From: Bacteroidaceae bacterium
GTDB lineage: Bacteria > Bacteroidota > Bacteroidia > Bacteroidales > Bacteroidaceae
Assembly: GCA_017536765.1 (NCBI GenBank)
Contig: JAFXGV010000043.1
Coordinates: forward strand, 1-64,000
DNA: 64,000 bases
Reading direction: 5' to 3'
The translations under genes were made by a program, and so were the position numbers. Below the pieces are notes generated by a model. That model saw nothing but the letters and a program-made list of their open reading frames with translations. It searched no databases and was not told where the DNA came from. Positions 17,929 to 27,385 of this stretch are shown in pieces; the first letter of the stretch is position 1; each line of letters begins with the position of its first letter.

Positions 17929-18432
17929 CTACTTTTTGCGGGTGAAACACTCTATGACAAGCGTAAACAGCAGTGTGAGCAGGGTGCTTGCAGCAATGCT
18001 TGCAAGCAGTGTCAGCGGGTAGTGTATGGTGAAGAGCTCCAGCAGGAAGAGTACGGTGTAGAAGAGCAGCAGGCACAGAGTGGCATACATTATGTAGCCT
18101 GCCACGTTTATGGTGTGTATGCCGGGAACGAAATCGTCGGCTACCCCCTTTTGCGTGAACGATTCAAGGATGTAGCCACGTGCAAATGCCATTGCAGTGG
18201 CGGCACAGGCGTTTATGCCGGGTGTGTTGCCGAAGATGTCCACCACAAGGCCGAAGAGGAAGGCCCATATCATCTGTTCGTTGCGCGATGTAAAGCGTGG
18301 CAGTTTGAGCAGGAATATGAGATATATGTGCGCAGTGGCATAGCCAAACAGGTGTATTTGGCTGAATATCAGCACCTGAATAAATGCCAATATCACAAAG
18401 TTGCGTATGCGTATGAGGTTGTTGCTTGTCAT
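17929..18432 (-). CDS. mreD: Rod shape-determining protein MreD
   Basis: Small (167-residue) integral membrane protein with about five transmembrane segments. Sequence alone is weakly conserved, but the short charged-loop pattern (PHFTSRNEQMIWAFLFGLVVD-like region) and its place between mreC and mrdA identify it. Acts in the elongasome as a membrane partner of MreC and PBP2. Its ATG overlaps the mreC stop by 4 bp. Confidence 0.88.
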   Translation of the reverse strand: MTSNNLIRIRNFVILAFIQVLIFSQIHLFGYATAHIYLIFLLKLPRFTSRNEQMIWAFLFGLVVDIFGNTPGINACAATAMAFARGYILESFTQKGVADDFVPGIHTINVAGYIMYATLCLLLFYTVLFLLELFTIHYPLTLLASIAASTLLTLLFTLVIECFTRKK

Positions 18433-19268
18433 TCCTTGCTTATGCTGTTTTCAAGTTCCCATTGCTCTTTGCGCCCCTCATTGCCCACTGTGTAAACCTT
18501 TCGCAGGGTGGCAAAGTCGGTAAACAGTTCCACGCGTGCCTGTGCAAACATACCGTCATCGGAGTCCTCGGTTCTCTCAATTATTCCCACGGGAATATCT
18601 GCAGGGAATATTGATGAGAAACCGCTTGTGACAACGGTGTCGCCCACCTCGAATTTGGTGTAGCGGGGCAGGTCCACAAGGTACGAATAGCGGGTGTCGC
18701 TGCCATCCCATTGCAGGGTGCAGAAACTGTCGCTCCCCTTAACGCGGCAACTGATGCTGCTCTTGCTGTTGAGCAGGGGTATAACCACCGAGTAGTGCTC
18801 CGATGCGGTGTATATGATACCCACCACACCTTTGTTGCAGAAGACACCCATTTCGGCCTCCACACCATCGGCCGTGCCTTTGTCTATGGTGATATAGTTG
18901 TTTACGGCGTTAAGCGAGTTGTTCACCACGGTGGCGCAGTTGTAGAAGAAACCGTTTGCCTTGTGTGGCAAGGCGGCAACCGTTGCGCTGTCCTCCTGTT
19001 GCGCAAGGTGTGCCTGCAATGCTGTCACCTGCTCGTTGAGCTCTTTGTTGTATTCCAACAGTCTGGCATTCTCGCTTTTGAGGGCAAAATAGCTGCTCAC
19101 GTCGGTTATTGCGGCAAACAGGTTGCCCGCCACGCTGTTGGCCGATGTGAACATTTTGGCGTTCTGGTAGTTGTTAAACTGCACAATAAGCATAACCCCG
19201 ATTCCCTCCAGCAACAGAAAAAGGAACCAGTGATTATGCTTAATGAAGAAGTTTAACAGTGTGTGCAC
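18429..19268 (-). CDS. mreC: Rod shape-determining protein MreC
   Basis: Elongasome protein of 279 residues: a cytoplasmic tail, one membrane segment (about 13-32), a coiled coil (about 65-95, LLEYNKELNEQVTALQAHL) and a periplasmic beta domain including TIDKGTADGVEAEMGVF and VVTSGFSSIFPADIPVG. These segments match the family. The gene follows mreB by 12 bp. Confidence 0.94.
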   Translation of the reverse strand: MHTLLNFFIKHNHWFLFLLLEGIGVMLIVQFNNYQNAKMFTSANSVAGNLFAAITDVSSYFALKSENARLLEYNKELNEQVTALQAHLAQQEDSATVAALPHKANGFFYNCATVVNNSLNAVNNYITIDKGTADGVEAEMGVFCNKGVVGIIYTASEHYSVVIPLLNSKSSISCRVKGSDSFCTLQWDGSDTRYSYLVDLPRYTKFEVGDTVVTSGFSSIFPADIPVGIIERTEDSDDGMFAQARVELFTDFATLRKVYTVGNEGRKEQWELENSISKE

Positions 19269-19280
19269 GGTATTCTCTTT

Positions 19281-20297
19281 TTATCGCATCAAGAATGGAT
19301 AATTGAGGTCGTTGAGCGCAAGCGCTGTACCCTTGGCAACGCAGTAGAGGGGGTTCTCGGCGATGTGGAAGGGTATGTTTATCTTGTTCTCCAAACGCTT
19401 GTCGAGGCCGCGCAGCAATGCACCGCCGCCTGCAAGATATATACCGTTGTGTACGATGTCGGCATACAGTTCGGGCGGTGTGGCCTCCAGAGCGCTTATG
19501 ATGGCGTTCTCAATCTTCATAATGGATTTGTCGATGCAGTGTGCAATCTCCTGGTAGCATACAGGTACCTCGATGGGCATAGCTGTTATGCGGTTAGGAC
19601 CGTGTACAATGTAGTCCTGGGGAGCCTCGTCGCCAAGATCGGTGAGTGCAGAACCCACGTGTATCTTTATGCGCTCTGCCATACGCTCACTCACGCGCAC
19701 GTTGTGTTGGCGGCTCATATATTCCTGAATGTCGGCTGTGAAGTCGTCGCCCGCAGTGCGCAGTGAACCGTTCGACACAATGCCGCCAAGCGAGATTACT
19801 GCAATCTCGGTGGAGCCACCACCTATGTCAACCACCATATTCCCCTCGGGTGCCAGCACGTCGAGGCCAATACCAAGCGCCGAAGCCATAGGCTCATAGA
19901 TGAGATATACGTCGCGGCCGCCTGCGTGCTCGGCAGAGTCGCGCACAGCACGGAGCTCCACCTCGGTTGAGCCGTAGGGAACGCCAATGACCATACGCAA
20001 CGAGGGGGTGAACAGCTTGTTACCCATATTCACCTTCTCTATGAGACCGCGCATCATCATTTCGCAGGCATAGAAGTCGGCAATCACACCGTCGCGCAAG
20101 GGACGTATCGTGTTAATGTTGGGGTTGGTCTTTTCGTGCATCTGCTTTGCGCGCTCACCAACGGCAATCATCTTCTTTGAACTGTCAATTGCAACCACCG
20201 AGGGCTCATCAACAACAATCTTTCCGTTGTAGGAAATGATGGTATTGGCGGTACCAAGGTCAATTGCTACATCTTGTGTGAATGAAAAAAGTCCCAT
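19281..20297 (-). CDS. mreB: Rod shape-determining actin homologue MreB
   Basis: Cytoplasmic actin-like ATPase that orients cell-wall synthesis; 338 residues. Phosphate and nucleotide motifs are clear: DLGTANTIISYNG at the N-terminus, VVDIGGGSTEIAVISLGG in the middle and YLAGGGALLRGLDKRL near the end. Full length. It sits 21 bp after purH, so purine synthesis and shape genes probably share a transcript. Confidence 0.97.
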   Translation of the reverse strand: MGLFSFTQDVAIDLGTANTIISYNGKIVVDEPSVVAIDSSKKMIAVGERAKQMHEKTNPNINTIRPLRDGVIADFYACEMMMRGLIEKVNMGNKLFTPSLRMVIGVPYGSTEVELRAVRDSAEHAGGRDVYLIYEPMASALGIGLDVLAPEGNMVVDIGGGSTEIAVISLGGIVSNGSLRTAGDDFTADIQEYMSRQHNVRVSERMAERIKIHVGSALTDLGDEAPQDYIVHGPNRITAMPIEVPVCYQEIAHCIDKSIMKIENAIISALEATPPELYADIVHNGIYLAGGGALLRGLDKRLENKINIPFHIAENPLYCVAKGTALALNDLNYPFLMR

Positions 20298-20318
20298 TGT
20301 CTTTTCTTGTTAATTAAA

Positions 20319-21842
20319 TTAGTGTTTGAAATGGCGGAATCCGGTTATAACCATAGACACGCCGTTGGCATCGCAGTAGTCAACCGACTCCTTGTCGCGG
20401 ATAGAACCGCCCGGGTGGATAACAGCTGTAACGCCTGCCTCGTGAGCAATCTGCACGCAGTCGGGGAAGGGGAAGAATGCATCGCTGGCCATCACGCTGC
20501 CCTGCAACGAGAAACCAAAGTTGCCGGCCTTCTCAATGGCGTGGCGCAATGAATCAACGCGTGAAGTCTGTCCCACGCCGCTTGCAATGAGCTGCTTGTT
20601 CTTTGCAAGCACAATGGCGTTGCTCTTGCTGTGCTTCACAATCTTGTTTGCAAAGAGCATATCCTCAATCTCGCTCTCAGTGGGAACGGCCTTCGACACG
20701 GTCTTCAGGTCCTCGGGTGTCTCAACCTTCTCGTCGCGGTCCTGTACGAGCACGCCGTTGAGCACGCTACGGTAGGTCTGCGAGGGGAGTGCGGTCTCCT
20801 TCTGCACAAGGATTATGCGGTTCTTCTTCTGTGTGAGAATCTCCAAAGCCTCCATATCGTAGTCGGGGGCAATGATTACCTCGAAGAAGATCTCGTTAAT
20901 CTTCTCGGCTGTAGCCTTGTCAATGGCCTTGTTTGCAATGAGCACGCCGCCAAAAGCCGATACGGGGTCGCCTGCAAGGGCAGCCTCCCAAGCCTCCAGC
21001 AGTGTGGGGCGCGATGCAAGGCCGCAAGCGTTGTTGTGCTTGAGGATGGCAAATGTGGTTTCGCCTGCAAAGTCGTTGATAAGCTCCACTGCGGCGCTTA
21101 TGTCGAGCAAGTTGTTGTACGAAATCTCCTTGCCGTGTATCTGGTTGAACATCTTGCCGAAGTCGCCGTAGAAGGCACCCTTCTGGTGGGGGTTCTCACC
21201 ATAGCGCAGCGACATAGGGCAATCCTTTGCGTTGCGGAACGCGCTCTTCTCCTCCTTGTCGAAGTAGTTGAAGATTGCAGAGTCGTATGACGATGACACT
21301 GCAAACGCCTCGCGTGCGAAGAAACGGCGCTCCTCCAAAGTGGTTGTGGCACCATTGCTCTGCAAAATGTCGAACAGGGGCTTGTACTGTGCCTTGCTGG
21401 CAACTATAACCACGTCGTTGAAGTTCTTTGCCGCACCGCGAATGAGTGAAATGCCGCCTATGTCAATCTTCTCTATGATGTCGGCCTCGGGAGCACCCGA
21501 TGCCACAGTCTGCTCAAAAGGATAGAGGTCCACAATTACAAGATCTATCGCCGGAATCTCAAATTCTTTCATCTGCTCCTGATCTTTTTCATTCTCTCTG
21601 CGGCCCAGAATGCCACCGAACACCTTGGGGTGCAGTGTCTTCACACGGCCGCCCAAAATAGAGGGATAGCCTGTGAGGCTCTCCACTGCGGTGCAGGGGA
21701 TACCTAGCGACTCAATGAACTGCTGTGTGCCACCTGTTGAAATTAACTGTACCCCCTCGGCGTGCAGGAGCTTTATAATCTCGTCGAGCCCGTCTTTGTG
21801 AAAAACAGACACCAATGCCGATTTAATTCTCTTTGTTGACAT
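20319..21842 (-). CDS. purH: Bifunctional AICAR transformylase/IMP cyclohydrolase
   Basis: Last two steps of de novo IMP synthesis. The 507-residue protein has an N-terminal IMP cyclohydrolase (MGS-like) domain of about 200 residues, with STGGT and the EKIDIGGISLIRGAAKN segment, and a C-terminal AICAR transformylase with the KHNNACG motif. I set the start at the ATG at 21842 (MSTKRIKSALVS), since the in-frame codon 9 bp upstream is a TTG. First gene of the likely purH-mreBCD-mrdAB operon. Confidence 0.96.
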   Translation of the reverse strand: MSTKRIKSALVSVFHKDGLDEIIKLLHAEGVQLISTGGTQQFIESLGIPCTAVESLTGYPSILGGRVKTLHPKVFGGILGRRENEKDQEQMKEFEIPAIDLVIVDLYPFEQTVASGAPEADIIEKIDIGGISLIRGAAKNFNDVVIVASKAQYKPLFDILQSNGATTTLEERRFFAREAFAVSSSYDSAIFNYFDKEEKSAFRNAKDCPMSLRYGENPHQKGAFYGDFGKMFNQIHGKEISYNNLLDISAAVELINDFAGETTFAILKHNNACGLASRPTLLEAWEAALAGDPVSAFGGVLIANKAIDKATAEKINEIFFEVIIAPDYDMEALEILTQKKNRIILVQKETALPSQTYRSVLNGVLVQDRDEKVETPEDLKTVSKAVPTESEIEDMLFANKIVKHSKSNAIVLAKNKQLIASGVGQTSRVDSLRHAIEKAGNFGFSLQGSVMASDAFFPFPDCVQIAHEAGVTAVIHPGGSIRDKESVDYCDANGVSMVITGFRHFKH

Positions 21843-21895
21843 AGTTATCAAGTTTTATTGTAATGTTTCCGTCTGATTATCAAAGGGTTGTTTGT

Positions 21896-21932
21896 GCACC
21901 GATAGGTGCTGCCCCAATTTTACGCGAAGATA
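21896..21932 (-). promoter_or_regulatory. purH operon promoter and leader hairpin
   Basis: On the minus strand TATCTTCG (21932-21925) is one mismatch from TAnnTTTG, with a TTG about 22 bp upstream. Just downstream, GCACC-TATC-GGTGC (21909-21896) forms a small leader hairpin. The untranslated leader is about 80 nt. I see no purine riboswitch core. The rest of 21933-22025 is AT-rich sequence without recognised elements. Confidence 0.5.
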
Positions 21933-22025
21933 ACTTTTTTTGCGCGATTTTACACAATAAAAAACGGCATATTTATTAACAAATAAACAATATTTAGTAC
22001 AAAGTGAAAAGGGCTGTTTTTTGCG

Positions 22026-22056
22026 TTGCAAATATTGGTTGCTTGCACTATCTTCG
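22026..22056 (+). promoter_or_regulatory. mtnN-luxS promoter
   Basis: TTG at 22026-22028 and TATCTTCG at 22049-22056 are 20 bp apart. The -7 box has the same single deviation as the divergent purH promoter. A short inverted repeat TTTGC-GTT-GCAAA (22020-22032) overlaps the -33 element. Confidence 0.55.
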
Positions 22057-22091
22057 CACAGTGAAATGTAGTGAAATAAAAATACGTAAAT

Positions 22092-22787
22092 ATGAAAATT
22101 GGAGTTTTAACGGCAATGCAGTCGGAGTTTGAGCAGTTGGCTGCCCTGCTTGGCGATGCCCGCGAGTGTGCCCACGGCGGCTTTTCCTATCTTGTGGGCA
22201 TGTTGGGTGCCAATGAGATAGTGCTGATGCGTTGCGGAATAGGCAAAGTGAATGCGGCTGTCGGTGCCGCAGAACTCATACGCACCTTCTCGCCCGATGC
22301 TATGGTGAGCACAGGTGTTGCCGGTGGCATAGATGAGTGCCTTAGTGTTATGGATGTAGTGGTAAGTTCCTCTATCGTGTATCACGATGTGTGGTGCGGT
22401 ATGGGTTGCGAGTATGGCCAGATTCAGGGAATGCCCGCACTGTTCCCCGTGGCGCAGCGTTTGTGGCAGTGCGCCTTGTCGCTTAACGGCGCCACAGGCA
22501 ACAGCACAAAGATACACGCCGGCCTCATATGCACGGGCGACAAGTTCATAACCAACCGCGACGAACTGAACGAGATAAAATCCAATTTCCCCGCAGGCCT
22601 GGCCGTGGATATGGAATCGGCGGCAATAGCGCAGACGTGCCACATATACGGCGTGCCGTTTGTCAGTTTCAGAATCATAAGCGACACACCCGGTGTGGAT
22701 AAGCACATAGAGCAGTATGAAAATTTCTGGGGCGAGATGGCCAACCGCTCCTTCGGCATCACCCGTATGTTTCTTTCAAATCTTTAA
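22092..22787 (+). CDS. mtnN: 5'-methylthioadenosine/S-adenosylhomocysteine nucleosidase
   Basis: Hydrolyses SAH and MTA to remove the products of SAM-dependent reactions; 231 residues. Family signatures include the start [16 protein letters not shown], the [11 protein letters not shown] segment, and near the C-terminus [13 protein letters not shown] followed by SDTPGVDKH; Glu in VDMESAA binds the ribose and the Asp of SDTPG is the catalytic residue. luxS follows after 2 bp, so the product S-ribosylhomocysteine passes directly to LuxS. Confidence 0.96.
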   Translation: MKIGVLTAMQSEFEQLAALLGDARECAHGGFSYLVGMLGANEIVLMRCGIGKVNAAVGAAELIRTFSPDAMVSTGVAGGIDECLSVMDVVVSSSIVYHDVWCGMGCEYGQIQGMPALFPVAQRLWQCALSLNGATGNSTKIHAGLICTGDKFITNRDELNEIKSNFPAGLAVDMESAAIAQTCHIYGVPFVSFRIISDTPGVDKHIEQYENFWGEMANRSFGITRMFLSNL

Positions 22788-22789
22788 TT

Positions 22790-23269
22790 ATGAAAAAGAT
22801 ACCAAGTTTTACAATAGACCATTTGCGCCTTAAACGCGGCATATATGTATCGCGCCACGACAATGTGGGCGGCGAGGTTGTCACCACCTTCGATGTGAGA
22901 ATGAAGGAGCCCAACCGCGAGCCGGTGCTCAGCCCCAGTGCAATACACACGATAGAGCACCTTGCTGCCACCTTCTTGCGCAACCACGCTCAATGGGGCA
23001 GTCGCATCATCTATTGGGGTCCTATGGGTTGCCTCACAGGCAACTATCTCATAGTAAAAGGCGATGTGTCGTCGGCCGAAATTCTGCCGCTTGTGAAAGA
23101 GGCTTTCGAGTTTGTGGCTGCATACGAGGGCGAGGTGCCCGGTGCATCGGCACGCGATTGCGGCAACTACCTACTGATGAACCTGTCCGAGGCACGTTGG
23201 GAAGCCCGTAAATACCTCGCCGAGGTGCTCACCTGTGCCACCGAGGAGAATTTGAATTATCCTGTATGA
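22790..23269 (+). CDS. luxS: S-ribosylhomocysteine lyase
   Basis: Converts S-ribosylhomocysteine to homocysteine and DPD, the AI-2 precursor. The 159 residues hold the metal site His53-x3-His57 (HTIEH) and Cys124 (ARDCGNYLL), plus the catalytic Cys81 in [10 protein letters not shown]. All key residues are present and length is standard. It lies in an operon with mtnN upstream, and the Sel1 gene starts 7 bp downstream. Confidence 0.97.
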   Translation: MKKIPSFTIDHLRLKRGIYVSRHDNVGGEVVTTFDVRMKEPNREPVLSPSAIHTIEHLAATFLRNHAQWGSRIIYWGPMGCLTGNYLIVKGDVSSAEILPLVKEAFEFVAAYEGEVPGASARDCGNYLLMNLSEARWEARKYLAEVLTCATEENLNYPV

Positions 23270-23276
23270 TGTTACT

Positions 23277-24203
23277 ATGGGAAACGATATTGTAATACCG
23301 CCCGATTTGTCGCCCGAGGAGTATGTGCAGATGGGCGACAATGCCATTGATGGCGATAGAATAGAGGAGGCTGTGCAGTGGTACAGCAAGGCCGTGGAGT
23401 TAGGTAGTGCAAAGGCTATGTTGCGTATGGGTAACTGTTGCTTTTATGCCGATGTAGATAATGTTGTAGCATACAAGGAGGGCGTACAGTGGTACCGCAA
23501 GGCTGCCGAGCTTGGCGAGCCTGCCGCGCAATACAATCTTGCCGATTGCTATTATATGGGTATGGGCGTGGAAAAAGATTATGATGAGGCTTTCAAGTGG
23601 TTCAGCAGGTCGGCCGAGCAGGGCAATGTCGATGCGCAATATAGCCTGGCCGACTGCTATTACTTTGGCGAGGGTGTTCTCGAGGATGAAGCTGAGGCCA
23701 CCCGATATTACCGCCTTGCCGCAGAACAAGGGCACAGCGATGCCATATATTGGCTTGGTATATACGATGGTACCGACGATGATACATTCATCGATAATGC
23801 GAGAATGCTTCAAAGAATACGTAAGGCTGCCCAAAAGGGCGACCACCGCGCACAGCGTATGCTTGCCGATTGCTATAATTATGGCGATGGCGTGGAAAAA
23901 GATTATGCCGAGGCTGTCAAATGGTATCGTCTTGCCGCCGAGCAGGGTAATGCCGATGCTCAAAATGAGTTGGGCGATAGCTACTATTTGGGCGATGGTG
24001 TGGAAGAAGATAGTGTCGAAGCTGTCCGATATTACCGCCTTGCTGCCGAGCAGGGCCATCCTGCCGCCCAATATAATTTGGGAATATGCTACAGCCTGGG
24101 TGTAGGCGTTCCTATGGATGAAACGGAGGCTGTCAAGTGGTATCGCCTCGCAGCGGAACAGGGCTACGAGGCGGCGCAGAAGGCTTTGCAGAAATGTAAG
24201 TAA
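23277..24203 (+). CDS. Sel1-repeat protein
   Basis: A 308-residue protein made of Sel1-like repeats of about 36 residues, each with the pattern A-x-x-x-L-G-x-x-Y-x-x-G-x-G-V-x-x-D-x-x-E-A. Seven or so repeats fill most of the sequence; one (around residues 160-190) is degenerate. No signal peptide, so probably cytoplasmic. Such repeats bind protein partners, and the partner here is unknown. Position 7 bp after luxS with a shared terminator suggests co-transcription with the SAH recycling genes. Confidence 0.9.
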   Translation: MGNDIVIPPDLSPEEYVQMGDNAIDGDRIEEAVQWYSKAVELGSAKAMLRMGNCCFYADVDNVVAYKEGVQWYRKAAELGEPAAQYNLADCYYMGMGVEKDYDEAFKWFSRSAEQGNVDAQYSLADCYYFGEGVLEDEAEATRYYRLAAEQGHSDAIYWLGIYDGTDDDTFIDNARMLQRIRKAAQKGDHRAQRMLADCYNYGDGVEKDYAEAVKWYRLAAEQGNADAQNELGDSYYLGDGVEEDSVEAVRYYRLAAEQGHPAAQYNLGICYSLGVGVPMDETEAVKWYRLAAEQGYEAAQKALQKCK

Positions 24204-24204
24204 A

Positions 24205-24240
24205 TAATTAAGGACAACCCACGTGAGTTGTCCTTGATTA
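24205..24240. terminator. Bidirectional terminator between the Sel1 gene and nadB
   Basis: AAGGACAAC (24210-24218) pairs perfectly with 24227-24235, and flanking TAATT/GATTA bases extend the stem. It lies between convergent stops and has A/T flanks on both sides. Confidence 0.85.
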
Positions 24241-24242
24241 TT

Positions 24243-25811
24243 TCAGCCTTTCTTCGGATGGTCTATGTTGTAGTGCAGGCCTCGGCTCTCCTTGCGCTCG
24301 ATAGCCTGGCGCATAATAAGATAACCGACATTTATTATGTTGCGCAGTTCACATAGCTCGCGGCTCACAACGCTCTGCTTGAACAGCTCCTCGGTCTCCT
24401 CATAGAGCAGGTCGAGGCGGTTCCAGGCGCGCTTCAGGCGCAGGTCGCTGCGCACAATGCCCACGTAGGTGCTCATAATCTGCCCCACCTCCTTCACATC
24501 CTGCGAGATGAGCACCATCTCCTCGTTCATCTTGGTGCCCTCGTCGTTCCACTGCGGGATGTTCTCGTTAAAGCTATATTCGTCTATGTGCTGCACTGAG
24601 TGCTTGGCGGCGGCATCGGCATATACCACGGCCTCAATGAGCGAGTTGCTTGCAAGGCGGTTGCCGCCGTGCAGGCCTGTGCAGGAGCACTCACCCACGG
24701 CATACAGCCTGTGAATGCTCGATGCGGCATTCAAATCTACCTTAATACCGCCGCACAGGTAGTGTGCCGCGGGTGCTACGGGTATGTAGTCTTTCGTTAT
24801 GTCTATGCCTAAAGAGAGGCACTTTTCGTAAATATTGGGGAAGTGGTGCTTTGTCTCCTCGGGGTCCTTGTGGGTGACGTCGAGATAGACGTGGTCGTCG
24901 CCACGGGTTTTCATTTCGTTATCTATGGCGCGTGCCACAATATCGCGTGGGGCAAGTGAGAGGCGTTCATCGTATTTTTGCATAAACTCCTTGCCGTCTA
25001 TTGTACGCAGAATGCCGCCGTAGCCGCGCATAGCCTCGGTTATGAGGAACGAGGGGCGGTCGCCGGGGTTATAGAGGGCGGTGGGATGGAACTGCACAAA
25101 TTCCATATCCTTTACCGTGCCTTTGGCACGATATACCATTGCTATGCCGTCGCCCGTTGCCACAAGCGGGTTGGTGGTGGTTTTATATACAGCGCCGCAG
25201 CCGCCGGTAGCCATCAGTGTAACCTTGCTCAGGAAGGTGTGCACCTCGTTGGTGGCTATGTCCAGCACATAGGCGCCGTAGCACTCTATGTCGGGTGTCT
25301 GTCGGGTGACGGTTATGCCCAGGTGGTGCTGTGTTATTATCTCAATGGCAAAATGGTTGTCGAGAATGGTGATGTTGGGGTGCTTGCGCACTGCCTTTAT
25401 GAGCGACTCCTGTATCTCGGCGCCGGTGTTGTCGGCGTGGTGCAGAATGCGGAACTCCGAGTGACCGCCTTCGCGGTGCAGGTCGAAATTGCCGTTTTCG
25501 TCTTTGTCGAAACTCACGCCCCAGTTTATGAGTTCCTGAATCTGCGACGGTGCCTCGCGCACCACCTTCTCCACCGCCTCGCGGTCGCTTATCCAGTCGC
25601 CTGCAATCATCGTGTCCTCGATGTGCTTCTCAAAATTATCCACGGCAAGGTTGGTTACCGATGCCACACCGCCTTGTGCAAAATAGGTGTTTGCATCCTC
25701 GAGCGTGGTTTTGCATATGATAGCTACCTTGCCCTTTTCGGCAACTTTAAGCGCATAGCTCATTCCGGCAATTCCGGAACCTATAACCAAAAAGTCGAAT
25801 CTCTTAATCAT
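24243..25811 (-). CDS. nadB: L-aspartate oxidase
   Basis: FAD enzyme of de novo NAD synthesis that oxidises aspartate to iminoaspartate; in anaerobes fumarate is the likely acceptor. The 522 residues begin with the dinucleotide fold (FLVIGSGIAGMSYALKVAEKG, with GSGIAG at about 12-17). Further signatures are YFAQGGVASV, the HxEGGHS segment and GECSCTGLHGGNRLASNSL near residue 375, followed by a C-terminal helical domain. Length is normal. No nadA or nadC lies next to it. Confidence 0.94.
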   Translation of the reverse strand: MIKRFDFLVIGSGIAGMSYALKVAEKGKVAIICKTTLEDANTYFAQGGVASVTNLAVDNFEKHIEDTMIAGDWISDREAVEKVVREAPSQIQELINWGVSFDKDENGNFDLHREGGHSEFRILHHADNTGAEIQESLIKAVRKHPNITILDNHFAIEIITQHHLGITVTRQTPDIECYGAYVLDIATNEVHTFLSKVTLMATGGCGAVYKTTTNPLVATGDGIAMVYRAKGTVKDMEFVQFHPTALYNPGDRPSFLITEAMRGYGGILRTIDGKEFMQKYDERLSLAPRDIVARAIDNEMKTRGDDHVYLDVTHKDPEETKHHFPNIYEKCLSLGIDITKDYIPVAPAAHYLCGGIKVDLNAASSIHRLYAVGECSCTGLHGGNRLASNSLIEAVVYADAAAKHSVQHIDEYSFNENIPQWNDEGTKMNEEMVLISQDVKEVGQIMSTYVGIVRSDLRLKRAWNRLDLLYEETEELFKQSVVSRELCELRNIINVGYLIMRQAIERKESRGLHYNIDHPKKG

Positions 25812-25907
25812 ACTTTCTTTGATTTTTGCAGGGGTGGTGTGTGGCTATGGGTTGTAGAAGCTCAAAGGCGTGCATCGAGCCCCGCATATTATTTTATATG
25901 GTTTGTG

Positions 25908-25915
25908 CAAAATTA
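25908..25915 (-). promoter_or_regulatory. Possible nadB promoter -7 box
   Basis: Minus-strand TAATTTTG matches TAnnTTTG, about 97 bp before the nadB start. No clear -33 element. Confidence 0.35.
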
Positions 25916-25957
25916 TAAAATTATTAGTGAATAATATCGCGTTGTTTCAAATAAAAA

Positions 25958-25965
25958 TAGCTTTG
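25958..25965 (+). promoter_or_regulatory. Possible promoter -7 box for the PBP4-type peptidase gene
   Basis: TAGCTTTG matches TAnnTTTG, 60 bp before the ATG at 26025. A TTG lies upstream at 25942-25944, but its spacing (13 bp) is short. Confidence 0.35.
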
Positions 25966-26024
25966 CACTCCTCTATTTTGGTAAATAATGAGTAGTTTTA
26001 CCGAAATTTTTCCACAACCCCTTT

Positions 26025-27380
26025 ATGAACAATCGATTTTCTCTCATCATATGCGCCCTGTTTGCATCGTTGCTTGCCGTGGCGCAACCCTCGAAGAAGG
26101 AGCTGTCGGCCCTGCTGGGCGACGATTTGCTCACCTACAGCGATGCTTCGTTAGTGGTTTACGACCTCACTGCCGATTCGCTGCTCTTTTCGCACCGCGC
26201 GCACAAACTCACCCGCCCTGCATCTGTGCTTAAAATTGTTACCACGGTTGTGGCGCTCGAACGGTTAGGCTGCGATTATACCATAGACACCTACCTGCTG
26301 CGGCAGGGCAATTCGCTCTATGTCAAGGGGGCTTTGGACCCGCTTTTCTCCTTTGAGGATTTGTGTGGTATGCTGCAGAGTGTTCCCGACGATGCAGTCG
26401 CAGATACCCTGTTTGCCGATTGCTCCTTTATGGATTCCATCTATTGGGGGCCCGGCTGGGCTTGGGACGATACTCCGTGGGAGTTCCAGCCATACATTTC
26501 GCCGCTTATGCTTTGTGGCGGTTGTGTACAAGTAACAGCGAAGCCTGCTGCTCGCGGGGCGGCACCTGTGGTGGAGTGTTATCCGCCGTCGGCTTTTTAT
26601 TCAATAGAGAACGAGGCGGTGAGCCGTGGCGGTACGGGTGAAAAGTTTACCATTTTGCGCGATTGGCTTTGCGGAACGAATGTCATTCGTTTGCGTGGCG
26701 ATTGCTCTGCCGCCAAAAGTGAGAAGATGAATATGTACCCCTCGCAGGACTATTTCATTGCCGTGGCAGCCGAGCAACTTGCCGCCCGTGGGGTGGTAGT
26801 TGAAAATGTTGCTGCGGGGGTGGCTCCACAAGGGTGCGACACGCTTGCCGTGGTGCGCCGCCCGATATACGACATTGTTTCCGAAGCTCTTATGGAGAGC
26901 AACAATCTGTGTGCCGAGGCGCTGTCATATCATTTGGGTGCTCTCTATGGCCGCCTGCCTGTGCGGCAGGCTATGGGGCCCAAAATAATGAAAGGTTTCC
27001 TGGAATATGCGCTCGATATGCCGCAGTGGTACGATGTTTGCGATGGTTCGGGCCTTTCGCCCTACACGCTTGTGTCGGCCGATGTCATTGCGCAGGTGCT
27101 GCGATATGCACACTCGCAGCCGCAGATATATGAAAATATATTGCGTGGCTTGCCGCAGGCGGGCGTGAGCGGCACTATGAAGCACCGTGCCAAGGGCACA
27201 GCTGCGTATAAAAAGGTTTTTGCAAAAACAGGCACGGTCACCGGTGTGTGCACCCTTGCGGGCTATGCTGTGGCATCCAACGGCCACAATTTGGCATTTG
27301 TAATTCTCAACGAGGGCTCGCCCAAGGCGCGTCCCGTGCGTGTGTGGCAAGACAAGGTGTGCGAGGTGCTGTGTAAATAA
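26025..27380 (+). CDS. dacB: D-alanyl-D-alanine carboxypeptidase/endopeptidase (PBP4 type, S13)
   Basis: Periplasmic peptidoglycan hydrolase of 451 residues, with a signal peptide of about 20 residues ending AVA-Q. The peptidase S13 motifs are present: nucleophile Ser67 and Lys70 in RPASVLK, SNN in ALMESNNLCAEAL (about 294), and KTG in FAKTGTVTGV near the C-terminus. Between the first two motifs lies the long insert typical of this class. It cleaves D-Ala-D-Ala bonds or peptide crossbridges. The 3' end faces queG with only 5 bp between stops and no visible terminator. Confidence 0.92.
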   Translation: MNNRFSLIICALFASLLAVAQPSKKELSALLGDDLLTYSDASLVVYDLTADSLLFSHRAHKLTRPASVLKIVTTVVALERLGCDYTIDTYLLRQGNSLYVKGALDPLFSFEDLCGMLQSVPDDAVADTLFADCSFMDSIYWGPGWAWDDTPWEFQPYISPLMLCGGCVQVTAKPAARGAAPVVECYPPSAFYSIENEAVSRGGTGEKFTILRDWLCGTNVIRLRGDCSAAKSEKMNMYPSQDYFIAVAAEQLAARGVVVENVAAGVAPQGCDTLAVVRRPIYDIVSEALMESNNLCAEALSYHLGALYGRLPVRQAMGPKIMKGFLEYALDMPQWYDVCDGSGLSPYTLVSADVIAQVLRYAHSQPQIYENILRGLPQAGVSGTMKHRAKGTAAYKKVFAKTGTVTGVCTLAGYAVASNGHNLAFVILNEGSPKARPVRVWQDKVCEVLCK

Positions 27381-27385
27381 GGGGG

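Noticed and set aside
21843..22025. Purine riboswitch before purH
   Set aside because: Only one short hairpin is present. The conserved three-way junction core is not seen.
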